From assembly GCA_902527105.1 (NCBI GenBank), contig CABZNT010000006.1:1-64000 (forward strand): DNA of 64,000 nucleotides, given 5' to 3'. Both the position numbers and the translations under genes were made by a program. Below, in pieces: positions 56,959-64,000 of the stretch (position 1 is the first letter of the stretch; the number at the start of each line of letters is the position of its first letter). The DNA comes from an uncultured Prochlorococcus sp. (lineage in GTDB: Bacteria > Cyanobacteriota > Cyanobacteriia > PCC-6307 > Cyanobiaceae). The notes under the pieces are model-generated. The model was not told the DNA's origin. It made no database searches and saw only the letters and a list, made by a program, of their open reading frames with translations.

Positions 56959-56972
56959 TTGAACATTCCACA
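56959..56972 (+). repeat. 14-base repeat motif, copy 3
   Basis: TTGAACATTCCACA on the plus strand, pointing toward sigA and about 287 bases upstream of it, and 24 bases from the priA start on the other side. It is identical to the two copies upstream of csoS1. The 14-mer match across a distance of 46 kb is unlikely by chance at this base composition. Confidence 0.6.
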
Positions 56973-57026
56973 AAGTGTTTTTAGCACATTGTAAGTATCC
57001 TGCTCTTAAGGGAGACATGAAGCTTT

Positions 57027-57056
57027 GATCATTGAGTTAAAATTCAAAAAATGATC
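57027..57056 (+). other. Stem-loop upstream of sigA
   Basis: GATCATT and AATGATC are complementary, with an inner TTGA/TCAA pair across the loop. It lies about 200 bases before sigA and 55 bases after motif copy 3. It may belong to a long leader or a small RNA. Confidence 0.4.
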
Positions 57057-57258
57057 TGCCTGTCTGAGAAATCCCAAGACTTTTTACTTTAGGTAATCTA
57101 TAGCACTATTTAAATTTTTCAACAATTTAAAAAACTTTTTTATTCAAATTTCTGAAAAAGTTCTTTTACAAATTAACCGGGAAATTTACTACTAAATGTA
57201 CAAATTAGCCCTAAATAAAATTTAATCTAGTTAAATTCACCGTAGAAAGGAGTAAATC

Positions 57259-58440
57259 ATGTGTCCAGTAGCAGCAGAATCAAAGAATTCCAAGCCCAGT
57301 TCAAAAAAAAAGATTAACAAAAAAATTAATACTAATTTAGAAACAGCAGTAGATGAAGAAAATAATATAAATAGACAAAGTTTAAATACATCCTCTGATT
57401 CAAGCGAAAGCGGCATAGAAACGAATAATGAATTTAGTGATACTGAAGATGAAGATAAAGGCCTAGGGAACATAAAACTTGGCCCTAAAGGAATATATAC
57501 TGAAGACTCAATAAGAGTTTACTTACAAGAGATTGGAAGAATTAGACTTTTAAGACCTGATGAAGAAATAGAACTTGCACGAAAAATTGCGGACTTACTC
57601 CAACTAGAAGAACTGGCGACTCAATATGAGTCAGAAAAAGGCCATTTCCCTTCCGTTAGAGAATGGGCTGAATTAATTGATATGCCTCTTCCTAAATTCA
57701 GGAGAAGACTTCTTTTAGGGAGAAGAGCAAAAGAAAAAATGGTTCAATCAAATTTAAGATTAGTTGTTTCGATTGCGAAGAAATATATGAATAGAGGACT
57801 ATCATTTCAAGATTTAATACAAGAAGGAAGTTTAGGTCTAATCAGAGCCGCAGAAAAATTTGACCATGAAAAAGGCTATAAATTCTCTACTTATGCTACT
57901 TGGTGGATTCGTCAAGCAATTACTAGAGCAATAGCAGACCAAAGTAGAACCATTAGATTGCCAGTTCACTTATATGAGACAATTTCCAGAATCAAAAAAA
58001 CCACAAAGGTTCTTAGCCAAGAATTTGGAAGAAAGCCTAGCGAAGAAGAAATAGCCGAGAGTATGGAAATGACAATTGAAAAATTAAGATTTATAGCTAA
58101 AAGTGCTCAGCTACCTATTTCTTTAGAAACTCCAATAGGAAAAGAAGAAGACTCAAGACTAGGAGACTTCATAGAGGCTGACATCGAAAACCCAGAGCAA
58201 GATGTTTCTAAAACTTTATTGAGAGAAGACTTAGAAGGAGTTTTAGCAACTTTAAGTCCAAGAGAAAGAGATGTGCTTAGGTTGAGATATGGGATTGATG
58301 ACGGAAGGATGAAAACTCTTGAAGAAATAGGACAGATTTTTGATGTAACAAGAGAGAGAATCAGACAAATAGAAGCAAAAGCTCTTAGAAAACTGAGACA
58401 TCCAAATCGAAATGGGGTTTTAAAAGAATATATAAAATAA
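57259..58440 (+). CDS. sigA: Principal sigma-70 RNA polymerase factor (group 1)
   Basis: A 393-residue primary sigma factor. The first ~65 residues are charged and low-complexity ([16 protein letters not shown]), region 1.2 is [25 protein letters not shown], region 2 has [26 protein letters not shown] and [22 protein letters not shown], and region 4 contains [18 protein letters not shown] and the [21 protein letters not shown]. It sets -10/-35 promoter recognition for most genes. The start MCPVAAESK is at an ATG after AAGGAG. Confidence 0.96.
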   Translation: MCPVAAESKNSKPSSKKKINKKINTNLETAVDEENNINRQSLNTSSDSSESGIETNNEFSDTEDEDKGLGNIKLGPKGIYTEDSIRVYLQEIGRIRLLRPDEEIELARKIADLLQLEELATQYESEKGHFPSVREWAELIDMPLPKFRRRLLLGRRAKEKMVQSNLRLVVSIAKKYMNRGLSFQDLIQEGSLGLIRAAEKFDHEKGYKFSTYATWWIRQAITRAIADQSRTIRLPVHLYETISRIKKTTKVLSQEFGRKPSEEEIAESMEMTIEKLRFIAKSAQLPISLETPIGKEEDSRLGDFIEADIENPEQDVSKTLLREDLEGVLATLSPRERDVLRLRYGIDDGRMKTLEEIGQIFDVTRERIRQIEAKALRKLRHPNRNGVLKEYIK

Positions 58441-58536
58441 TAATAGTTAAATATAATTTTCAGCTTTGAAAAGTTGCAAAAGAATAGCTTAAAATAAATT
58501 CGACTTTATTTTAATCCAAACTCAAAATAATATTTA

Positions 58537-59487
58537 ATGACTAATTTTAAACTGAGAATAGCTAGTAGAAGAAGTAAACTAGCAATGGTTCAAACTTTAT
58601 GGGTTAAAGATCAACTAGAAAAAAATATTCCCAATTTAGAGGTATCTGTTGAAGCCATGGCAACTCAAGGAGACAAAATTCTTGATGTAGCCTTAGCAAA
58701 AATAGGAGACAAAGGCTTATTTACAAAAGAACTTGAAGCACAAATGCTAGTAGGCCAAGCAGATATAGCAGTACACTCTCTTAAAGATTTACCAACAAAT
58801 TTACCTAGTGGCCTTAAATTAGGATGCATAACAAAAAGAGAAGACCCTGCTGATGCTTTAGTAGTAAACAAAAAAAATGATTGTTACAAATTAGAAACTT
58901 TACCAGCAGGTTCAATTGTGGGGACAAGCTCTCTTAGAAGACTTGCACAATTAAGAAATAAGTATCCACATCTTGAATTTAAAGATATCAGGGGAAATGT
59001 GATTACAAGAATAGAAAAATTAGATGCCGGTGAATTTGATTGCATAATTCTCGCTGCAGCTGGTTTAAAAAGATTGGGCTTTGAATCAAGAATTCACCAG
59101 ATTATTCCAAATGAAATTTCCCTTCATGCTGTTGGTCAAGGAGCACTGGGGATTGAATGTAAATCTAATGATAAAAAAGTTTTAGAGATTATAAATGTCT
59201 TAGAAGACCAACCCACTAGTCAAAGATGTCTAGCAGAGAGGGCTTTTTTAAGAGAGCTTGAAGGGGGATGCCAAGTTCCAATAGGTGTCAATAGTAAAAT
59301 TCAAAATGAACAACTTTGCCTTACAGGCATGGTTGCATCTCTCGATGGAGAAAGGCTTATTAAAGATCAGTATATTGGCAACATTAATAATCCTGATGAA
59401 GTAGGCAAAGAACTCGCTAAAAAACTAAAGCTCCTAGGTGCCGATGAAATACTAAGCGAAATATTTGAACAATTTAGAGAAAAATAA
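58537..59487 (+). CDS. hemC: Hydroxymethylbilane synthase (porphobilinogen deaminase)
   Basis: This enzyme builds the linear tetrapyrrole that leads to haem, chlorophyll and corrinoids. The 316-residue protein has D84 in [10 protein letters not shown], the dipyrromethane-cofactor cysteine C245 in [11 protein letters not shown], and SSLRRLAQL with the arginines binding the substrate carboxylates. It is in the same direction as sigA, 96 bases on, and convergent with a pyrophosphatase gene 6 bases away. Confidence 0.98.
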   Translation: MTNFKLRIASRRSKLAMVQTLWVKDQLEKNIPNLEVSVEAMATQGDKILDVALAKIGDKGLFTKELEAQMLVGQADIAVHSLKDLPTNLPSGLKLGCITKREDPADALVVNKKNDCYKLETLPAGSIVGTSSLRRLAQLRNKYPHLEFKDIRGNVITRIEKLDAGEFDCIILAAAGLKRLGFESRIHQIIPNEISLHAVGQGALGIECKSNDKKVLEIINVLEDQPTSQRCLAERAFLRELEGGCQVPIGVNSKIQNEQLCLTGMVASLDGERLIKDQYIGNINNPDEVGKELAKKLKLLGADEILSEIFEQFREK

Positions 59488-59493
59488 AATTAG

Positions 59494-60081
59494 TTAATTT
59501 ACTAATTTAGGATCAATTTCTTTTTTATATCTATCTTCACAATCTTTAATTACTTCAATAGCTTCCTCTATCCCAAAAAAACCATTTACTGTACATGTTC
59601 CTGGTTTTTTTAGATCTTTATAATGTTCCCAATAATACTTGGTTTCTTTTAGCCAATGATCTCCAAGATCTTTAAAACTTGAGATATGATCCATTCTTTT
59701 ATCATCTGCCAGAACTGCTATTACCTTATCATCCACCTCTCCACCATCATCAAATTTCATCACCCCAATAATCCTTGCCTCGACAATGGATCCGGGTATT
59801 AACGGCTCAGTTACTCCAACAATTTCTATATCAAGCGGGTCTCCATCTTCGTCCCATGTCCTTGGTATACATCCATAAGCGAATGGATAAGCAAGTGAAG
59901 AATAACCCACCCTATCAAGTTTAAGATGACCCGTTTCTGTAATTAATTCATATTTATTTATTGTATTAGAATTCAATTCAACAATAGTATTAACTATTGA
60001 ATTTGAGCTGTCAGTGAAAGCATTTAGTATATGCAATAAATTCGGTGTAACCCTACTTGGGGGTTGATTAAGATTTGCCAT
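59494..60081 (-). CDS. ppa: Inorganic pyrophosphatase, family I, intact
   Basis: This enzyme hydrolyses pyrophosphate, pulling biosynthetic reactions forward. I take the ATG at 60081 (MANLNQPPSRV, 195 residues); an in-frame GTG at 60117 adds 12 unconserved residues. All catalytic positions are present: K43 and E45 (NKYEL), R57, Y69, D79, D81 and D84 (EDGDPLD), D112, D117 and K119, and Y154-K155. It is diverged from the paralogue at 44201, which has lost two of these residues. Confidence 0.95.
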   Translation of the reverse strand: MANLNQPPSRVTPNLLHILNAFTDSSNSIVNTIVELNSNTINKYELITETGHLKLDRVGYSSLAYPFAYGCIPRTWDEDGDPLDIEIVGVTEPLIPGSIVEARIIGVMKFDDGGEVDDKVIAVLADDKRMDHISSFKDLGDHWLKETKYYWEHYKDLKKPGTCTVNGFFGIEEAIEVIKDCEDRYKKEIDPKLVN

Positions 60082-60144
60082 CAAAAAATTATTTTTGTTT
60101 ATTTTACATCCTCGCACTCAAACAAATTCTTTTAAGGTAATGTT

Positions 60145-61650
60145 TCAGCAAAAATCATTTATTTTAGATCGTAAATGATCAATAAAATAATTTGGCGATA
60201 ATTCTTCATTTGTGACAGCTCTTACCAGCTCCATAGAGTTAACTGATCTGCCATATTTGTGTATATTATTTTTTAACCATGAAATGATCTTTTGATATTC
60301 ACCATTTTCAATTACATTATCAATCAAACCAACATCTTTTTCCATTTGATTGGATATTTGTGCACTTATAAGATGTCCTAACAAATATGAGGGGAAATAT
60401 CCAAACGCACCTTCACTCCAATGAACATCTTGAAGACAACCTTCAGAATCATTAGATGGTTTTATTCCTAACAGTTCACCATATCTTTTATTCCATTCTG
60501 TTGGAATATCCTCAGCAGGTAAACCTCCCTCAATTAAATCTATTTCAAGTTCAGTTCTAATAAGAATGTGTAAACCATAAGTCAATTCATCTGCTTCAAC
60601 CCTATTTAGTCCTGCTTCCAAATGATTAATAGATTTCCAGAGTTCAAAATAATTATTTAATGTACATCCAGCTGAAACAAATTTTTTAAAAAATCTCTTC
60701 GAAAAGGACTTAGATTTAACTATTCTATTTTCCCAAAATAAAGACTGACTTTCATGTATACCCATAGAAGTTGCTTGACCTAAAGGCCAAGCAAACCATT
60801 GATGACTTTGAGATGGCAGACCTTGCTCATAAATTGAATGCCCCCACTCATGCGCAGTTGCTAAAAAACTTGATAGAGGTTCACCTAAAACTATTCGTGT
60901 AGTGATCCTATAATCATTAGGTCCTAAAGTAATTGAAAAAGGATGGGGAGATTTACCAACAACAACTACATCTTTATCTCTCCCAAACTCATCAAGTAAT
61001 TTAGAACATAAATTGTGTTGAGATTCTGGACTTAAATCCCAGTGAAATTTCTTTGACTTGCTAATTCCTTTAATCAATTCTGGGAGAGTATCTTTCAAAG
61101 GCTGAAACATTTTATTCAACCACTTTAAAGTTATTTCAGGCTCAAAGGGTTGGGCTAGAGTCTCCCATGGTGAATATTGATCTGATATTTGTTTCGCCTC
61201 TTCAATCCTTAATTTGACTAGTTCTTCAAAGAATGGGAGAAAAACCTGAAAATCTGATTTTTTCTTAGCTTCTTGCCAACTTTCATATCCTTTAGATTTT
61301 GCCTTTGCTAAAGACTCAACTAATTTAGGATCTAAATTTTTCGCTCTATTAAATTCCTGAATTAAAAGATTAATGTTTCTTTCTTTTCCTTCAATAAAAA
61401 ATAGATTATTAGAATTTTGTTCAGTATCTAATAATTCATTTTTAGCAGCTTGTATTAAATTAAAAAATTCTTCAGAAGAATTTCTACTATGCAAGATTTT
61501 TGCAATATATGTGAGTTGTTCAGATCTCCAAGAAGCTCCTTTCTTGGGCATCCCAGTATTCTGATCCCAATAAAGTGTATTTTGGATTGAACCTAATATT
61601 TGAGTTTCTTTAAGATAAGCTCCCAGCTTATTCCATTGAATTTCTGCCAA
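60145..61650 (-). CDS. M32 family carboxypeptidase
   Basis: A thermostable-carboxypeptidase-like zinc enzyme, 501 residues. HPF is at 236-238, the zinc motif HEWGH at 267-271, GIHESQSLFWENR near 296-308, and NRVEADELTYGLH follows. These are the standard M32 motifs (HPF, DxRxT in NDYRITTR, HExxH, HES). The protein is cytoplasmic, without a signal peptide, and releases C-terminal amino acids in peptide turnover. Confidence 0.95.
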   Translation of the reverse strand: MAEIQWNKLGAYLKETQILGSIQNTLYWDQNTGMPKKGASWRSEQLTYIAKILHSRNSSEEFFNLIQAAKNELLDTEQNSNNLFFIEGKERNINLLIQEFNRAKNLDPKLVESLAKAKSKGYESWQEAKKKSDFQVFLPFFEELVKLRIEEAKQISDQYSPWETLAQPFEPEITLKWLNKMFQPLKDTLPELIKGISKSKKFHWDLSPESQHNLCSKLLDEFGRDKDVVVVGKSPHPFSITLGPNDYRITTRIVLGEPLSSFLATAHEWGHSIYEQGLPSQSHQWFAWPLGQATSMGIHESQSLFWENRIVKSKSFSKRFFKKFVSAGCTLNNYFELWKSINHLEAGLNRVEADELTYGLHILIRTELEIDLIEGGLPAEDIPTEWNKRYGELLGIKPSNDSEGCLQDVHWSEGAFGYFPSYLLGHLISAQISNQMEKDVGLIDNVIENGEYQKIISWLKNNIHKYGRSVNSMELVRAVTNEELSPNYFIDHLRSKINDFC

Positions 61651-61757
61651 AATTTATATATAAATTAAATTCATTTTAAGATAAAAATTTTGATGTTTGC
61701 ATAAAACATATTTTGTTTATCCATAATAGAATATCAATTAATTGAGTTTTAATTTAT

Positions 61758-62243
61758 ATGGAACAAATATTTTCAAAATTAGAATTTATAACTAATGGTG
61801 AGGGTTTTATTGACATAACAAATGATTTGAATTTATTTATTGAAAAAAATAATTTTGATTCAGGAATTTTAAATTTAACTTCACTTCATACCAGTTGCAG
61901 CTTAACTATTAATGAAAATGCTGACCCAAACGTACTAAGAGACTTAAAAAAATATATACAATCTATAGTCCCATATAATTCCTACTTAACTTTATCAAAA
62001 AATAGAGAACAAATTTCATATAAACATTATCAAGAAGGAGCTGACGATATGCCAGCTCATATTAAAACTTCTTTAACAAACACTTGTTTATCTTTAAGTT
62101 TTCAGGGCGGCAATATTATGCTTGGCACATGGCAAGCTGTGTATTTATGGGAACATAGATTTGATCAAAAAGAAAGGGTTTTAAATTTACATATAATTGG
62201 TGAGAAAAGGCAAAATATTTATAATGTAATTAATAAGACCTAA
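61758..62243 (+). CDS. YjbQ family protein (UPF0047)
   Basis: A 161-residue protein with the conserved blocks LTSLHTSCSLTINENADPNV and PAHIKTSLTNTCLSLSF, then QGGNIMLGTWQAVYLWEHR. Family members may act as a secondary thiamine-phosphate synthase, but the physiological role is uncertain. No Shine-Dalgarno sequence is obvious before the ATG. phhB follows 13 bases downstream. Confidence 0.87.
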   Translation: MEQIFSKLEFITNGEGFIDITNDLNLFIEKNNFDSGILNLTSLHTSCSLTINENADPNVLRDLKKYIQSIVPYNSYLTLSKNREQISYKHYQEGADDMPAHIKTSLTNTCLSLSFQGGNIMLGTWQAVYLWEHRFDQKERVLNLHIIGEKRQNIYNVINKT

Positions 62244-62256
62244 TATTAATCATTTA

Positions 62257-62547
62257 ATGAAACCTTACCTTTTGCAAGATGAAGAATTGAAGGAATTAGT
62301 TGTCAAAATACCAGGCTGGGAAATTAACAATGAACAAATCCAGAGAGAATTTAAATTTTTTAATTTTATTGAAGCCTTCTCATTTATGACTAAAATTGCT
62401 TTAATCTGCGAAAAATATAACCATCATCCAAACTGGGAAAACGTTTATTCAAAAGTAATAATTAGGTTAAGTACTCATGATTTGGGGGGCATAACAAATC
62501 TTGATCAAACATTAGCTTCGGAAATAAATAAAGTTTTCGATCAATAG
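62257..62547 (+). CDS. phhB: 4a-hydroxytetrahydrobiopterin dehydratase
   Basis: A 96-residue pterin-4a-carbinolamine dehydratase with the active-site His-His-Pro motif: H56-H57-P58-N-W60, plus H74 in LSTHDLGG. It regenerates the reduced pterin used by aromatic amino acid hydroxylases, or a related function where those are absent. It shares the fold with the carboxysome gene at 2957, which lacks these histidines. Confidence 0.95.
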   Translation: MKPYLLQDEELKELVVKIPGWEINNEQIQREFKFFNFIEAFSFMTKIALICEKYNHHPNWENVYSKVIIRLSTHDLGGITNLDQTLASEINKVFDQ

Positions 62548-62587
62548 AATTACAAATTAAATTCATTCATTTAAAAAATTCGTCAAA

Positions 62588-63613
62588 ATGTCTAAAAAGT
62601 TATTACCTGTTACGATTATTAGTGGATTTTTAGGTTCTGGTAAAACTACACTTCTTAATCACATTTTAAAAAATCAAGTTGGTCTTAAAACTGCTGTTTT
62701 GGTTAATGAATTTGGAGAGATAGGAATAGATAATGACTTAATAATAGAAGGCTCAGAAGATATGATCGAATTAAATAATGGCTGTATATGTTGTTCTATT
62801 AATGGTGAATTATTAAATACAGTATCCAAAGTTTTAGAAAGATCTGAAAAAATAGACTACTTGATTGTCGAAACTACTGGGCTAGCAGATCCATTACCAG
62901 TAGCGATGACCTTTGCAGCTGGAGATCTTAGGGAAAAAGTAAGATTAGATTCAATCATCACTGTCATTGATGGAGAAAATTTTGATTTTGAAATTAATAA
63001 TACAAGCGTCGCCTATTCTCAGATTTTATACGGGGATATCCTCCTACTAAATAAATGTGATTTAGTCAACGAAGAACAACTAAAGAAAGTCGAAGATTTT
63101 ATAAATAAAATAAAAAATGAACCAAGGATATTAAGATCAACCAATAGTGAAGTCGGATTACAAACAATAATGAGTGTTGGTCTATTTGAAACAGATACTT
63201 TTAAATTCGATAAGGATAAAGAAGATGTAAAAGACAATTCACACGACCACTCTTCTCATTCACACGACCACTCTTCTCATTCACACGACCACTCTTCTCA
63301 TTCACACGATTTGATTAATAATATAGAGGGTTTCACATCAGTTTCTTATGAGACGTTTGAACCATTTTCCTTAAGGAAGTTTCAATATTTCTTAGATAAT
63401 CAAATCTCACAAAATGTATTTAGGGCGAAAGGAATATTATGGTTTTTGGAAAGTGACAGGAAACACATTTTTCACCTATCTGGAAAACGATTTTCTCTAG
63501 ATGATGAAGAATGGACAAAAGAAAAATCTAACAAAATAGTATTAATTGGGAAAGACTTAGATCATCAAACTATTAAGAAGCAACTCTCATCATGTAGATT
63601 TAGTAAAGATTAG
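62588..63613 (+). CDS. CobW/COG0523 family GTPase (metallochaperone) with His-rich stretch
   Basis: A 341-residue G3E GTPase. The Walker A segment SGFLGSGKTTLLN is at 12-24, the metal-binding CxCC (C66, C68, C69) in NNGCICCSINGELL, and NKCDL is the guanine-recognition motif. A His/Asp/Ser-rich repeat at about residues 218-241 (HDHSSHS units) is encoded by three identical 21-base DNA repeats and may bind or store zinc or another metal. The neighbour at 63642 is an iron permease, so a metal-supply role fits. Confidence 0.93.
   Translation: MSKKLLPVTIISGFLGSGKTTLLNHILKNQVGLKTAVLVNEFGEIGIDNDLIIEGSEDMIELNNGCICCSINGELLNTVSKVLERSEKIDYLIVETTGLADPLPVAMTFAAGDLREKVRLDSIITVIDGENFDFEINNTSVAYSQILYGDILLLNKCDLVNEEQLKKVEDFINKIKNEPRILRSTNSEVGLQTIMSVGLFETDTFKFDKDKEDVKDNSHDHSSHSHDHSSHSHDHSSHSHDLINNIEGFTSVSYETFEPFSLRKFQYFLDNQISQNVFRAKGILWFLESDRKHIFHLSGKRFSLDDEEWTKEKSNKIVLIGKDLDHQTIKKQLSSCRFSKD
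63239..63309 (+). repeat. Identical 21-base tandem repeats coding the His-rich stretch
   Basis: The unit TCACACGACCACTCTTCTC+AT is repeated three times exactly and then partly, encoding S-H-D-H-S-S-H units. The copies show no synonymous differences, so the expansion is recent or kept uniform by slippage. The repeat length is a multiple of three, so the frame is preserved. Confidence 0.85.
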
Positions 63614-63641
63614 AGTATACATATTAGGGTTTAATAAATTT

Positions 63642-64000
63642 TTGAAAATACTTATTAAAGGATTTAAAAAAGCGCTAAACGAATTAAAAGTTCTTTATAC
63701 AATCTCGTTTATTGTTTCAATATCAGTAATCATTCCAATATGCAATTTTCTTCTTGAGGGAATTCAATATGTTTTAAGTGGAAATTTTTCATTAGGTTTT
63801 GCTGGAGGCGAAGAGGTAAAAGGCACTTTAAAAGTTTTAGCACTGACAAGTTTATTTGGAGGAGGCTTGGGAACCTTGAATGGATGGTTACTTTCAAATT
63901 GCGATTTTAAGTTCAGAAAAGTTCTCCGAATTTGTCAGCTAGTTCCACTAGCTGCCCCAGCATATCTAATAACTGCTGTTTTGCAGGATTTGGGGAGTAT
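63642..64000 (+). CDS. Iron(III) ABC transporter permease, start (partial)
   Basis: A frame from a TTG at 63642 to the window edge gives about 119 residues without a stop. It shows ILIKGFKKALNELKVLYTIS, hydrophobic helices (ISFIVSISVIIPIC, VLALTSLFGGGLGTLNGWLL) and PLAAPAYLITAVLQDLG. This is typical of the FutB/FbpB type of iron(III) uptake permease. The rest lies beyond the window. Possible clustering with the CobW gene is only by position. Confidence 0.78.
   Translation, partial: MKILIKGFKKALNELKVLYTISFIVSISVIIPICNFLLEGIQYVLSGNFSLGFAGGEEVKGTLKVLALTSLFGGGLGTLNGWLLSNCDFKFRKVLRICQLVPLAAPAYLITAVLQDLGS

Larger units (their letters stand above)
56936..57258. promoter_or_regulatory. Divergent intergenic region between priA and sigA
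   Basis: This 323-base region contains motif copy 3 (56959-56972), a hairpin at 57027-57056 and AT-rich stretches likely to hold both promoters. No coding frame is convincing. The sigA ribosome site AAGGAG is 7 bases before the ATG. Confidence 0.6.

Noticed and set aside
56959..56972. DnaA box
   Set aside because: ATTCCACA resembles the TTATCCACA consensus in part, but there is no cluster and the position near sigA and csoS1 does not suggest an origin.
63239..63309. CRISPR array
   Set aside because: The repeats are in frame, have no spacers and encode the His-rich part of CobW.

Overview
The window is cyanobacterial chromosome. It combines very AT-rich DNA, closely packed genes, a form IA Rubisco inside an alpha-carboxysome operon, chlorophyll synthesis genes (chlN, chlB, chlL, por, hemH, hemC), photosystem proteins (PsaM, Psb27) and the acyl-ACP reductase/aldehyde-deformylating oxygenase pair. 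This fits Prochlorococcus, most likely a high-light-adapted lineage. The clade is an inference from base composition, compactness and protein similarity remembered from that genus. I see no rRNA, tRNA, CRISPR array, insertion sequence or prophage. The DNA looks like core genome, with one isolated tyrosine recombinase gene.

Layout. 1-2950: an ABC exporter (cut by the left edge) with hisG, then a glyoxalase II-like hydrolase, a RidA protein and a small DUF3136 protein. 2957-9922 (minus): the carboxysome operon, read as csoS1, cbbL, cbbS, csoS2, csoSCA, csoS4A, csoS4B and a pterin-dehydratase-like Rubisco chaperone, with stem-loops around cbbS. 10250-11612: ITP pyrophosphatase and csoS1D. 11710-17752: a small unknown gene, chlN-chlB-chlL, the light-dependent reductase por, a small membrane protein and psaM. 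17890-21275: a lipoate ligase-like protein, an M50 protease, trpF and folE. 21429-25026 (minus): the alkane cluster, read as ado, aar, accA, SDR. 25137-28922: creatininase family, an S1-domain protein, Tab2 and a PgeF-like protein with no ordinary start codon. 28929-32422: a secreted nuclease-fold protein, ilvB and hemH with a light-harvesting-like tail. 32488-37968: recombinase, cobO, pyrH, frr, a flavoprotein and transaldolase. 38035-43105: ftsI with an FtsL-like partner, a CPBP protease and a double histidine phosphatase. 43159-45447 (minus): lepB, an ArsC/Spx protein, a pyrophosphatase with changed catalytic residues, a small membrane protein and a possible DNA-binding protein. 45623-50297: proS, psb27, purA and a sugar kinase. 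50304-54658: cutA, cobK, ssb, small proteins, argB and a DUF3153 protein. 54659-64000: priA, sigA, hemC, the intact pyrophosphatase, an M32 carboxypeptidase, YjbQ, PhhB, a CobW GTPase with an expanded His-rich stretch, and the start of an iron(III) ABC permease.

How it fits together. The carboxysome operon and csoS1D build the CO2-fixing compartment. The chl, por, hem and Tab2/S1 genes supply and regulate chlorophyll and photosystem I. The ado/aar/accA cluster links fatty acid supply to alkane production. The remainder is housekeeping.

I found no clearly new multi-gene system. The best leads are: a 14-base motif repeated in two intergenic regions (upstream of csoS1 and of sigA); FtsL-like and FtsB-like small membrane proteins; a likely inactive pyrophosphatase alongside an intact one; a probable ATT start codon for the PgeF gene; a perfect 11-base inverted repeat in front of a possible autoregulator; and stem-loops in the carboxysome mRNA.
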